This document shows, piece by piece, positions 1 through 6,387 of a stretch of DNA of 8,555 nucleotides. The position numbers and the translations under genes are program-made. The DNA is from Pseudobdellovibrionaceae bacterium. Lineage in GTDB: Bacteria > Bdellovibrionota > Bdellovibrionia > Bdellovibrionales > JAMPXM01. The first letter of the stretch is position 1. Each line of letters begins with the position of its first letter. The stretch spans positions 1 to 8,555 of the forward strand of contig JAEUWE010000026.1 in the NCBI GenBank assembly GCA_016791465.1, written 5' to 3'. The notes under the pieces were generated by a model. The model saw nothing but the letters and a program-made list of their open reading frames with translations, had not been told where the DNA came from and did not search any database.

Positions 1-180
1 TTTGCCTCGTCCTGGGCTCTGAGCGACAACCCGCTCACATCACCGGCTATTGGCGACTGGATCATCCAAGCGCTGCTCACGCCGCTCGTGGCGCCGCTAC
101 TGTTTCCACTGTTTCGTTGGGTCGACTCCCTGACTCAACAAGACGACCCCCCTGAAGTGACAGGAACCATTACCGTATGA
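1..180 (+). CDS. mreD: MreD C-terminus (rod-shape membrane protein), partial
   Basis: This is an open frame from the window edge to TGA at 178-180, 59 codons, the 3' end of a gene that starts upstream. Visible residues include a hydrophobic stretch (about residues 21-41, IIQALLTPLVAPLLFPLF) that looks like a final membrane helix, followed by a short acidic/polar cytoplasmic tail. The last codons overlap the start of the PBP2 gene by 4 nt (ATGA at 177-180), so translation is probably coupled. MreD is a small multi-span inner-membrane component of the elongasome and is commonly encoded between mreC and the PBP2/RodA genes. The assignment rests mainly on this gene order and the membrane segment, because the fragment has no diagnostic motif. 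Another membrane protein in this position cannot be excluded. Confidence 0.6.
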   Translation, partial: FASSWALSDNPLTSPAIGDWIIQALLTPLVAPLLFPLFRWVDSLTQQDDPPEVTGTITV

Positions 181-2168
181 GTCAGTATCTTCCGAGCAAC
201 GAGATGGAGGCCAAAGAGTACCAACCGCGATATCGCTTGGCGTACCTCCTTGTTGCTTTCACAGTTCTTGTTTTCTCCCTTCGGCTTTGGTACCTGCAGA
301 TCATCAACGGAGCCGAGCTTCGCCAGTTCTCTGAACAGAACTCAATCAAAGAGACCAAGATCCCAGCTCCGCGCGGAATTATCTACGATCGAAACGGAGA
401 GGTTCTCGTTGAGAACCTTCCTGGCTTTGAAGTCACGCTCTCTCCGCAGTATGTTTCCAATCTCGAGGAGACCGCCGAAGCACTCGGCACGGCTCTCAAT
501 ATGCCGGCCTCCTATGTGATGCAGCTTGTACAAAAAAGTCGCCGCGTGAATGGACCCTTCCGCTCGGTTCGCATCAAAGACAATCTGACTCGCGACGACA
601 TTTTCAACATCGAGGTCTTAAAGCAGGACTACACGGGCGTAGACATCAAAGAAACGGTTCTTCGTGCTTATCCTCTGCGCGAAAACGGCGCTCAATTTTT
701 TGGCTATGTCGGTGAAGTGTCAAAACGACAACTTCCGCTTCTCAACGAGAAGTTCGCAGCCAAAGGAATCAAGTTCCAGCAGGGTGACTTGATTGGAACA
801 AGTGGCCTTGAGGAAGGCTATGATCTCGAGCTTCGCGGCAAAGATGGAATCTCGGTTGCTCAGGTCGATGCCCATGGACGCGAAGCCTTCGGCGATCCGA
901 TGGGTCTGCTCGGCTCGATGGGCGGAGTCACTCAGGCGGCACCGGGCCGCAACCTCATCCTGACCATCGACAAAGATATTCAAGAGGCGGCCTGGCAGTC
1001 CTTCCTGGAGGGCAACCGTATCGGTGGCGCAATTGCAATGAAAACCAATGGCGAGATTCTTGCCTGGGTTTCAGCTCCGTCATTTGATCCCAACGAATTT
1101 TCAACTGGAATTTCTCCAGATCTCTGGCGACGACTCGTCAACGATCCCGATAAGCCACTTCGAAACAAACCGATCCAAGATCACAACTCCCCCGGTTCAA
1201 CGTTCAAGCCACTCATCGCCCTCGCGTCGCTTGCCGAAAATGTTGTGACACCCAACACTGTCGTCGCCTGCCCGGGCGCCCTGCGCTTCGGTAGCCGCCT
1301 TTATCACGATCACTTAAAAGGCGGGCACGGCAATATCGTGATCACACAAGCGATTGAACGCTCGTCAAACGTGTTCTTTTACAAAATGGGTGATCGTCTC
1401 GGGATTGATAAAATGTTCCATTATTGCGACGGCCTCGGAATTGGCCGCCGCACCGGTGTCGAGCTCGGCGGCGAGCGCTCTGGACTCATGCCGTCGGCTC
1501 CTTGGAAGAAGGAAACCATCGGCGAGGAGTGGCAGCTCGGAGAGAACCTGTCGGTCGCCATTGGACAAGGCTTTGTTCTCACCAATCCGCTACAAATGGC
1601 CGTGGCCTATAACGCCATTGGAAACGAAGGTAAAATCGTGAAGCCCTTTGTCGTCAAACGCATCCTCTCAAACGACAATAAGGTTCTGCGCGAAAACGAG
1701 CCCCAAGTGGTGCGCGATCTCGCCGATCCGAATGGCCCCTATCACATCAAAAAAGAAGTCTTTAAAACGGTCAAGGAGGGCCTCCGTCTCGTCGTCAACG
1801 GCGAGCGCGGAACCGCACGAGGATCGCGTCTCGCCTACATCGAAATGGCTGGCAAAACTGGAACCTCACAGGTCATGAGTTTCTCAGCCGATCAGATTTA
1901 TGGTTCTTGTGAGGCGCGCCCTAAGTATCAGCGCCATCACGGATGGTTCATCGGCTATGCTCCGGCCGACAACCCCGAGATCGCATTTGGCGTCTTAGCC
2001 GAGCACGCCTGCCACGGCGCAAGCGGTGCCGCCCCCGTCGCAAAAGCGATGGTCGCAGCCTATGTTGCAAAATATCATCCGGAATGGCTCGAACGCGACC
2101 TGCGCAAATCCAAAAAAGCGCCAGGAGCTCCCGTCGTAGAACCTTCGTCGAATATTGAGGGAGAATAG
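177..2168 (+). CDS. mrdA: Penicillin-binding protein 2 (class B transpeptidase)
   Basis: This is a class B penicillin-binding protein of the elongasome: a D,D-transpeptidase that cross-links new peptidoglycan in the periplasm and partners RodA. The 663 residues are close to E. coli PBP2 in length. One N-terminal membrane anchor is visible (about residues 20-40, YRLAYLLVAFTVLVFSLRLW). A PBP-dimer/pedestal domain follows, containing the typical APRGIIYDRNG box (about 63-73). The transpeptidase domain has all three catalytic motifs: SxxK as STFK at 341-344 (nucleophile Ser341, general base Lys344), SSN at 396-398, and KTGT at 560-563. The segment after KTGT carries several Cys and His residues. 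The chosen start overlaps the mreD stop and has AGGA at 162-165, 11 nt upstream. A Met at residue 10 is a possible alternative. The next gene, rodA, follows with no gap. Identification is very secure. Confidence 0.97.
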   Translation: MSQYLPSNEMEAKEYQPRYRLAYLLVAFTVLVFSLRLWYLQIINGAELRQFSEQNSIKETKIPAPRGIIYDRNGEVLVENLPGFEVTLSPQYVSNLEETAEALGTALNMPASYVMQLVQKSRRVNGPFRSVRIKDNLTRDDIFNIEVLKQDYTGVDIKETVLRAYPLRENGAQFFGYVGEVSKRQLPLLNEKFAAKGIKFQQGDLIGTSGLEEGYDLELRGKDGISVAQVDAHGREAFGDPMGLLGSMGGVTQAAPGRNLILTIDKDIQEAAWQSFLEGNRIGGAIAMKTNGEILAWVSAPSFDPNEFSTGISPDLWRRLVNDPDKPLRNKPIQDHNSPGSTFKPLIALASLAENVVTPNTVVACPGALRFGSRLYHDHLKGGHGNIVITQAIERSSNVFFYKMGDRLGIDKMFHYCDGLGIGRRTGVELGGERSGLMPSAPWKKETIGEEWQLGENLSVAIGQGFVLTNPLQMAVAYNAIGNEGKIVKPFVVKRILSNDNKVLRENEPQVVRDLADPNGPYHIKKEVFKTVKEGLRLVVNGERGTARGSRLAYIEMAGKTGTSQVMSFSADQIYGSCEARPKYQRHHGWFIGYAPADNPEIAFGVLAEHACHGASGAAPVAKAMVAAYVAKYHPEWLERDLRKSKKAPGAPVVEPSSNIEGE

Positions 2169-2171
2169 GTG
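2157..2171 (+). promoter_or_regulatory. Ribosome binding site deciding the rodA GTG start
   Basis: A GAGGGAGAA stretch lies at 2157-2165, inside the last codons of mrdA, and the stop codon TAG (2166-2168) is followed immediately by GTG (2169). The purine-rich tract is well placed for initiation at the GTG, and translation of rodA is probably coupled to termination of mrdA. Confidence 0.55.
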
Positions 2172-3290
2172 AACGGATTTCAGATCGAAGAGCGCGGCTT
2201 CTTCAAAAAACTTGATTGGAACTTCATCGTCCCTCTACTGCTGCTACAGTTCATTGGTATTATCAATCTCTACTCCGCCACTCACGGCGTTGCCGAAATC
2301 GAGACTGATCGCCTCTTTCTTTCGCAGATCTTTTGGCTCGTGAACGGCTGGATTGTTTTCATCTTCGTGACCTTGATCGACTACCAGTTCTTCTTGCGCG
2401 CGGCCTTCCTTATATACGGTCTCAACGCGTTGGCGCTTATCGCCGTTATGTTCTTCGGCAAAGTTGCCCTCGGAGCTCAACGTTGGCTCGATCTCGGTTT
2501 TTTCAGCTACCAGCCGTCAGAGTCGATGAAGCTCTGTATCATTATGGTTTTAGCGAAAGTCCTTTCGCAAAAATCATATCCCGATGGAATGGGCGTGAAA
2601 GACCTCGCCTTCCCTCTTTTTATTCTCATCGGAGTTCCCTTTTTTATCACCGCGGAACAACCTGATCTCGGCACCGCAATGATGATTTTCATTATCGGCT
2701 CCAGCATCCTCTTCTTCGTCCGCATCCGTCGATCCATCCTGATCGCAATGACGGCCCTTCTCGTTGTTGGTGCAACAGGCGCTTGGTTCTTTGGACTTCG
2801 TGACTACCAAAAACACCGCATCTACACTTTCATCGATCCCAACCAGGATCCGCGTGGCAAAGGCTACAACAGTATCCAGTCGAAAATCGCAGTCGGTTCG
2901 GGACAAATGCTCGGCAAGGGCTTTCGCAAAGGAACCCAATCACAACTTGAGTTTCTCCCCGAGCGCCACACCGACTTCATCTACTCCGTGCTATCGGAAG
3001 AGTTTGGCTTCTTTGGCAGCTTTTTTACCATCGCCACCTTCGGCCTACTCTATATGGCAATGCTCCGAATTGCCCAACAAGCTCGGGACAAAGCCGGCGC
3101 TCTCCTCACCATCGGCGTCATGGCATCGTTGTTCTGGCATATGTTCATTAATATCGGAATGGTCATTGGACTTCTGCCAATTGTGGGAATCCCGCTCCCA
3201 CTTTTAAGCTATGGCGGATCCAACATGCTCACGACGATGGCGGCCCTCGGCTTGGTGTCCTCCGTGAGCTATCGAAAGTACCTCTTCTAG
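2169..3290 (+). CDS. rodA: RodA, SEDS-family peptidoglycan glycosyltransferase
   Basis: RodA is the SEDS-family polymerase that makes glycan strands from lipid II during cell elongation, working as a complex with PBP2 in the inner membrane. At 373 residues it matches E. coli RodA (about 370). Many hydrophobic spans are visible, starting at about residues 18-33 (FIVPLLLLQFIGIINL). The family signature is present: KGTQSQLEFLPERHTDFIYS, where the Asp of HTDFI (residue 269) aligns with the essential Asp262 of E. coli RodA. The C-terminal GLLPIVGIPLPLLSYGGSNM box is also typical. The start is GTG, directly after the mrdA stop and preceded by a good Shine-Dalgarno tract. The downstream gene begins at the very next base. 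RodA rather than FtsW is inferred from length and from pairing with PBP2 and MreD. Confidence 0.97.
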   Translation: MNGFQIEERGFFKKLDWNFIVPLLLLQFIGIINLYSATHGVAEIETDRLFLSQIFWLVNGWIVFIFVTLIDYQFFLRAAFLIYGLNALALIAVMFFGKVALGAQRWLDLGFFSYQPSESMKLCIIMVLAKVLSQKSYPDGMGVKDLAFPLFILIGVPFFITAEQPDLGTAMMIFIIGSSILFFVRIRRSILIAMTALLVVGATGAWFFGLRDYQKHRIYTFIDPNQDPRGKGYNSIQSKIAVGSGQMLGKGFRKGTQSQLEFLPERHTDFIYSVLSEEFGFFGSFFTIATFGLLYMAMLRIAQQARDKAGALLTIGVMASLFWHMFINIGMVIGLLPIVGIPLPLLSYGGSNMLTTMAALGLVSSVSYRKYLF

Positions 3291-3743
3291 ATGACCGTGA
3301 GTGCGCTGGAGCGCCTTCTTATTCAAAATATTCCGATGGCTGGCGCCATGGGAATTCACTCGCTCTCCGCTGATTCAATGGGCGTCCGCATCCATGCTCC
3401 GCTTGGGCCCAATCGCAACCATCTGGAGGGTGGCTTTGGCGGCAGCATCTTCAACTTGCTCGTGCTGGCGTGCTACTCAACCACCCTTTTCACGCTCCCA
3501 GAAGATGCACAGGAAGGAAGCCACGTCGTTATACAATCGGCCTCAATTCGGTATCGTCGGCCCGTGACGGATGACATGATCGCGAGCTGTCGTTTCCCGG
3601 CTTCATCTCAGCTCGAAAAATTCCGCGATGGCTTCAGGCGCAAAAGACTCGCACGCCTTGAACTCACGGCCGAGCTCTACACCGCGACGAACGCTGACGT
3701 CGCGGCGATCCTCAATGGCCAGTTTGTCGCCACTCATAAATAA
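3291..3743 (+). CDS. Hotdog-fold thioesterase-like protein (YiiD C-terminal type)
   Basis: This is a 150-residue soluble protein resembling the YiiD_C-type hotdog-fold putative thioesterases. Visible family features are an N-terminal helix (ALERLLIQNIPMAGAMGI, 5-22), the NRNHLEGGFGGS block at 41-52 that would form the start of the central hotdog helix, and the strand SASIRYRRPVTDDMIASC. Related proteins are thought to act on acyl-CoA or acyl-ACP thioesters, but the substrate here is unknown. The ATG follows the rodA stop with no spacing (TAGATG). No Shine-Dalgarno sequence is evident, so translation probably depends on coupling to rodA. A GTG at 3297 is a possible alternative start. Its place at the end of the elongation operon is unusual for a lipid-type enzyme. 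Family confidence is moderate to good, and exact function is unassigned. Confidence 0.75.
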   Translation: MTVSALERLLIQNIPMAGAMGIHSLSADSMGVRIHAPLGPNRNHLEGGFGGSIFNLLVLACYSTTLFTLPEDAQEGSHVVIQSASIRYRRPVTDDMIASCRFPASSQLEKFRDGFRRKRLARLELTAELYTATNADVAAILNGQFVATHK

Positions 3744-3833
3744 CTGTTATAGTTCCGACCGCAGGCCTACTCACCTTGGTCGCCCAGAAAGCGGCGCGTC
3801 ATTAGCTTGCCTTATGCAAACCGCGCGAAATCA

Positions 3834-3864
3834 GGGCATCGAAATGCGAGCCCCGAAGTTTTTT
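3834..3864 (+). terminator. Possible terminator of the mreD-mrdA-rodA-thioesterase operon
   Basis: Read on the + strand, GGGC (3834-3837 region) can pair with GCCC near 3850-3853, or the inner arms GCAT (3836-3839) and ATGC (3844-3847) can pair around a CGAA loop. A GAAG spacer and six T residues (3859-3864) follow. This lies in the convergent gap and runs into the last codon of trx. The stem is short and the spacer is longer than ideal, so this is a weak call. On the - strand the same sequence gives GCAT-TTCG-ATGC with a UUCG-type loop but no T run. Confidence 0.3.
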
Positions 3865-4189
3865 AAAAAGCCGAGCTGATAAAATTGACGATCTCTTCTT
3901 TCGAGCGATTCCCAACCATGTGGTTCACTTGCTTGCCGCCTTTAAAAAGAATCAAGGTCGGAATTCCACGCACACCGAACTTCTCGGTGATTTCTTGATT
4001 GGAATCGATATCAAGTTTGACGATCTTGACTTTGCCAGAGAGTTCGCCCGCGATCTCTTCGAGCTTTGGCGCAAGCGCCTTACAGGGACCACACCACTCT
4101 GCCCAGAAATCGACAAGAACCGGCCCATCCGCCTTTAGAACGTCCGTTTCAAAACTTTGATCAGTTGTCGATGTCGTATTGCCAGCCAT
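3863..4189 (-). CDS. trxA: Thioredoxin
   Basis: This is a cytoplasmic thioredoxin of 108 residues, matching the usual single-domain length (E. coli TrxA is 109). It reduces protein disulfides by dithiol exchange and is itself recycled by thioredoxin reductase. The active site WCGPC is at 32-36 (Cys33, Cys36), the buried Asp is at 27, and the cis-proline is at 77 in GIPTLILF. The C-terminal VNFISSAF is typical. The ATG is well supported by AGGAGA six nt upstream on the - strand. The gene is monocistronic, convergent with the cell-wall operon and divergent from the receiver-DnaJ gene. Nothing is missing from the active site. The symbol trxA is given by homology; other paralogues may exist elsewhere in the genome. 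Confidence 0.97.
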   Translation of the reverse strand: MAGNTTSTTDQSFETDVLKADGPVLVDFWAEWCGPCKALAPKLEEIAGELSGKVKIVKLDIDSNQEITEKFGVRGIPTLILFKGGKQVNHMVGNRSKEEIVNFISSAF

Positions 4190-4231
4190 TTGCTCTCCTT
4201 TAGCGGCGTGTCCGTCTCTGCCTTCTGGCAG

Positions 4232-4259
4232 TTTTATCGGTCTTTGAACGGAGGCACAA
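4232..4259 (-). promoter_or_regulatory. Weak sigma70-like promoter candidate for thioredoxin
   Basis: On the - strand TTGTGC (4259-4254) is followed by 15 nt and GATAAA (4238-4233); alternatively the spacer is 16 nt to ATAAAA. The distance to the trx start is reasonable. The -35 box matches only TTG of the consensus and the spacer is short, so this is a low-confidence call. The -35 candidate overlaps one arm of the inverted repeat at 4253-4277. Confidence 0.25.
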
Positions 4260-4277
4260 GCCCCGAACGCTCGTGCC
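4253..4277. repeat. Inverted repeat, possible operator upstream of trx
   Basis: The arms GGCACAAG (4253-4260) and CTCGTGCC (4270-4277) are reverse complements with one mismatch (7 of 8 pairs), separated by 9 nt. The left arm overlaps the -35 candidate of trx, as would fit a repressor site. It could also form a hairpin in RNA. No known regulator motif was recognised. Confidence 0.4.
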
Positions 4278-4281
4278 GTTT

Positions 4282-4313
4282 CGCAATGAGACGGTTAAAC
4301 CGATTGCATTGCG
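4282..4313. repeat. Nested 32-bp inverted repeat in the trx / receiver-gene divergent region
   Basis: The outer arms are CGCAAT (4282-4287) and ATTGCG (4308-4313). The inner arms are CGGTT (4292-4296) and AACCG (4298-4302) around a single A. The joints are 4 and 5 nt, so the whole element is nearly symmetric. A second ATTGC (4303-4307) offers an alternative outer partner. This is most like a protein-binding dyad in a divergent promoter. The right arm runs into the motif at 4311-4330. Confidence 0.5.
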
Positions 4314-4330
4314 TTACAACCACTGCGGGA
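4311..4330 (+). promoter_or_regulatory. Bipartite upstream motif, copy 1 (GCGTTACAAC-N2-CTGCGGGA)
   Basis: GCGTTACAAC (4311-4320) is followed by CA and CTGCGGGA (4323-4330), about 92 nt before the start of the receiver-DnaJ gene. The same two blocks in the same order, with a 4-nt gap, occur on the - strand at 7160-7139 upstream of the pseudo-receiver gene. The identity of 18 bases in two short intergenic regions is unlikely to be chance. The role (activator/repressor site or a genomic repeat) is not known. Confidence 0.45.
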
Positions 4331-4422
4331 GCCGCGAAAGAGCCTAGTATTTGGGCCAGAATCTCCGACCAAGAGCCATGGTCGTCAAAGCTCGGACCTC
4401 AAGATACCGATAAGATAACGCC

Positions 4423-6369
4423 ATGTTAAAAAACGAAATCAAAATCCTGATTGTCGACGATGACGCCGTATTCGGCGCAACCCTCCGCGAGGCCCTTGTT
4501 CGCGATGGATTCCATGCCGTGCATGTCACGAAGCCTGACGACGCGTTGGCTCAGCTGAAACTTCACGCCTTTTCGCTCGCCGTCATCGACTGCATGCTTC
4601 CGAAAACGAATGGCCGTGAACTCGCTATCAAGATTGAAGAAGAGAGCAGTGGCAACACGGCCCGCATTCTCATGTCCGGCATCTTCAAAGATAAGAACTT
4701 CATCCGAGAGTCGATTGCCAACACGCGGGCAAAGAGTTTCCTGACTAAACCATTTGAACTGCCCGAGCTTTTTCAGCAGGTCAATGAGGCCATTGGCCAC
4801 CTCATCGATATCCCCGTCTCTCCCGTCCTCGAACTGATGACGAAATCCATCGTCACCCCCGGAGAGCGAATCGGCGCGATCAACAAATCCGAAACAATCA
4901 ACGGCTTTGAATTGCCCTGGGTGTTCTCGCTCTTGATGCATCAAAAGATTTCAGGCCTGCTCAATATTGTGACGGCAGACGGCGATCCCGCATCCGTCGG
5001 TTTCAAGGCCGGTGAAATCGTACAGGTGACCAACAAGGACCAAAAATCATATTTCGGCGTCCTCCTGGTTGAGCACGGTTTTATTTCACAGGAAGAGCTC
5101 GACGACGCGATGGAACTCACCGCCTCAGCAAAAAAACTGGGTGAGCGCTTAGTCGATTCCAATATCCTTTCGCCGCACGCGATATCCATCGTCATGGCGG
5201 AGCAGCAAGGTATTCGTCTCGGCCGAATCGTCTCCAATACGAGCGTGAAAGTGACCTTCGTCGAAAATCACGAGCTTCGCGAAGAGGCTTCCATCGACAC
5301 GAACATGCTCAACGATATCTTCAATGACTGGTCATCTTCTAAATTCTCTGCAGACTGGATTAAGACGTTCTACACGCCGTGGTCGCGGAACAAAGTCGTC
5401 AAAGGTCCAGACTTCAGCGAGTCGAATCGCACCATGAGCTCGCCGTCTGTCCTCCGTGCCTCTAAGCTGCTGGGCCTGATTGCAAAAGGTATCACGCTCG
5501 AAGCAATGCAAATTGAATCGGGCTTAAGCGACACTGAGTTCTATCCAGCCATTCACAATCTCATGCTCGGCGGCTGCATCCGCTTCGGCGAAGAGATGAA
5601 AAATACTGATGTTCAGGTTCAGAGAAAGCGCCTGAAGAAACTCGAGAGCGACCTTGGTCGCCAGAACCACTTCGAACGACTCGGTGTCTCGTCAAAAGCG
5701 AAGGATATCGAGATCAAACGGGCCTATCACGATCTCGCAAAAACCGTGCATCCAGATCGACTCGGCAGCGACGCACCGATCGATGTCCGGGACCTTGCGC
5801 GTAAGTGCTTTAACATGATTCAAGAGGCACACGAGATCCTGTCCAATCAGACCACGCGCGACAACTACCTCCTTGAACTTGAACAGGGGCGTGCGGAAAA
5901 AATCCTTGAGGCCGAACAGATGATGGAGCAGGCCCGCACCTGCCTCACCAAGGGTGACATCCGACGCGCCAAAGAGATGCTCGATAGCGCCGTCACTCAC
6001 GTCCCCATGACAACGGAACTCCGATTGCTCGTGATGTGGGCTCAGCTCAAGACCGCCGGCGTCGAGAAAGATGCACGTACGATTATGACCTTGAAGGATC
6101 AGCTGTCAGCTATTCCCCCTGAAGACCGCCACAATGCCACGTACTTTTATATCAAGGGACTGGTGCTGAAAGCGACTTCAGACTTTGATGGTGCAAAACG
6201 CGCATTCGACCAGGCGCTCGCGATCGAAGCCAACTTTGTCGACGCCAAGCGCGATCTCAATGTGCTTCAGCTGCAAGCCGGCAACGCCGGAAACAAGCCC
6301 GTCGATCTGCTGCGAGGCGACCTCAAGGATGTGCTTGGCGCCTTGCTGGGCGGACGCAAAAAACGCTAA
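4423..6369 (+). CDS. Response regulator fused to DUF4388/PATAN-like, J domain and TPR-like segment
   Basis: This is a 648-residue cytoplasmic multidomain regulator with no membrane segment. Residues 5-128 form an intact receiver domain: acidic pair Asp12/Asp13, phospho-acceptor Asp56, Ser85 and Lys109 (KPF). Residues about 160-250 (starting GFELPWVFSLLMHQKISG) resemble DUF4388/PATAN domains, with a GxLLVEHGFISQEEL-type continuation. Residues 416-482 form a J domain with the HPD motif at 443-445, the contact that stimulates Hsp70 (DnaK) ATPase in J proteins. The remainder is helical, including a TPR-like repeat at about 574-607 (YFYIKGLVLKATSDFDGAKR). No DNA-binding output domain is visible. 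PATAN-type regulators in cyanobacteria act on type IV pilus motors; a motility role here is only a guess. There is no clear Shine-Dalgarno sequence. A TAAGAT at 4411-4416 could be a -10 box giving a near-leaderless mRNA, but no -35 fits. Confidence 0.88.
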   Translation: MLKNEIKILIVDDDAVFGATLREALVRDGFHAVHVTKPDDALAQLKLHAFSLAVIDCMLPKTNGRELAIKIEEESSGNTARILMSGIFKDKNFIRESIANTRAKSFLTKPFELPELFQQVNEAIGHLIDIPVSPVLELMTKSIVTPGERIGAINKSETINGFELPWVFSLLMHQKISGLLNIVTADGDPASVGFKAGEIVQVTNKDQKSYFGVLLVEHGFISQEELDDAMELTASAKKLGERLVDSNILSPHAISIVMAEQQGIRLGRIVSNTSVKVTFVENHELREEASIDTNMLNDIFNDWSSSKFSADWIKTFYTPWSRNKVVKGPDFSESNRTMSSPSVLRASKLLGLIAKGITLEAMQIESGLSDTEFYPAIHNLMLGGCIRFGEEMKNTDVQVQRKRLKKLESDLGRQNHFERLGVSSKAKDIEIKRAYHDLAKTVHPDRLGSDAPIDVRDLARKCFNMIQEAHEILSNQTTRDNYLLELEQGRAEKILEAEQMMEQARTCLTKGDIRRAKEMLDSAVTHVPMTTELRLLVMWAQLKTAGVEKDARTIMTLKDQLSAIPPEDRHNATYFYIKGLVLKATSDFDGAKRAFDQALAIEANFVDAKRDLNVLQLQAGNAGNKPVDLLRGDLKDVLGALLGGRKKR

Positions 6370-6387
6370 GGCGACGCCTACTTTTTT
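6358..6387. terminator. Compact bidirectional terminator between convergent receiver genes
   Basis: The arms AGGC (6369-6372) and GCCT (6376-6379) pair around a GAC loop. On the + strand AC and six T residues (6382-6387) follow. On the - strand TAGCG and then six T residues (complement of the A run at 6358-6363) follow. The hairpin lies between and overlaps both stop codons (TAA 6367-6369, and TAG read on the - strand at 6380-6378). The flanking A and T runs could extend the stem. With only four core base pairs it is a modest but well-placed candidate. Confidence 0.45.

Noticed and set aside
2574..2939. 121-codon - strand frame and the overlapping 147-codon + frame at 2764-3207
   Set aside because: Both are out-of-frame shadows of rodA, whose frame carries the SEDS motifs; their translations are charged or low-complexity without domains.
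3756..3782. Hairpin CGACC...GGTCG with inner AGG/CCT after the thioesterase stop
   Set aside because: There is no T run after it, so it does not qualify as an intrinsic terminator.
3794..3826. GCGCG...CGCGC dyad with inner TTGC/GCAA in the convergent gap
   Set aside because: The arms are short low-complexity GC blocks, expected by chance; no gene or T run is associated.
3628..3879. 83-codon + strand frame over the thioesterase end and the convergent gap
   Set aside because: It begins within the thioesterase frame and ends inside trx antisense, with no family similarity or ribosome site.
4218..4235. Hairpin CTGCC-TTCT-GGCAG followed by TTTT on the + strand
   Set aside because: It is terminator-like, but it lies in the trx 5' leader on the opposite strand with no + strand gene ending nearby, and the stem is only 5 bp.
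4157..4429. 90-codon + strand frame across the trx / receiver intergenic region
   Set aside because: It starts inside trx antisense, has no Shine-Dalgarno sequence, a composition unlike its neighbours and no recognisable domain. The region is better explained as divergent regulatory DNA.
4426..4944. 172-codon open frame on the - strand
   Set aside because: It lies wholly opposite the receiver domain of the 4423-6369 gene, its translation resembles no family, and the + strand frame carries all receiver motifs.
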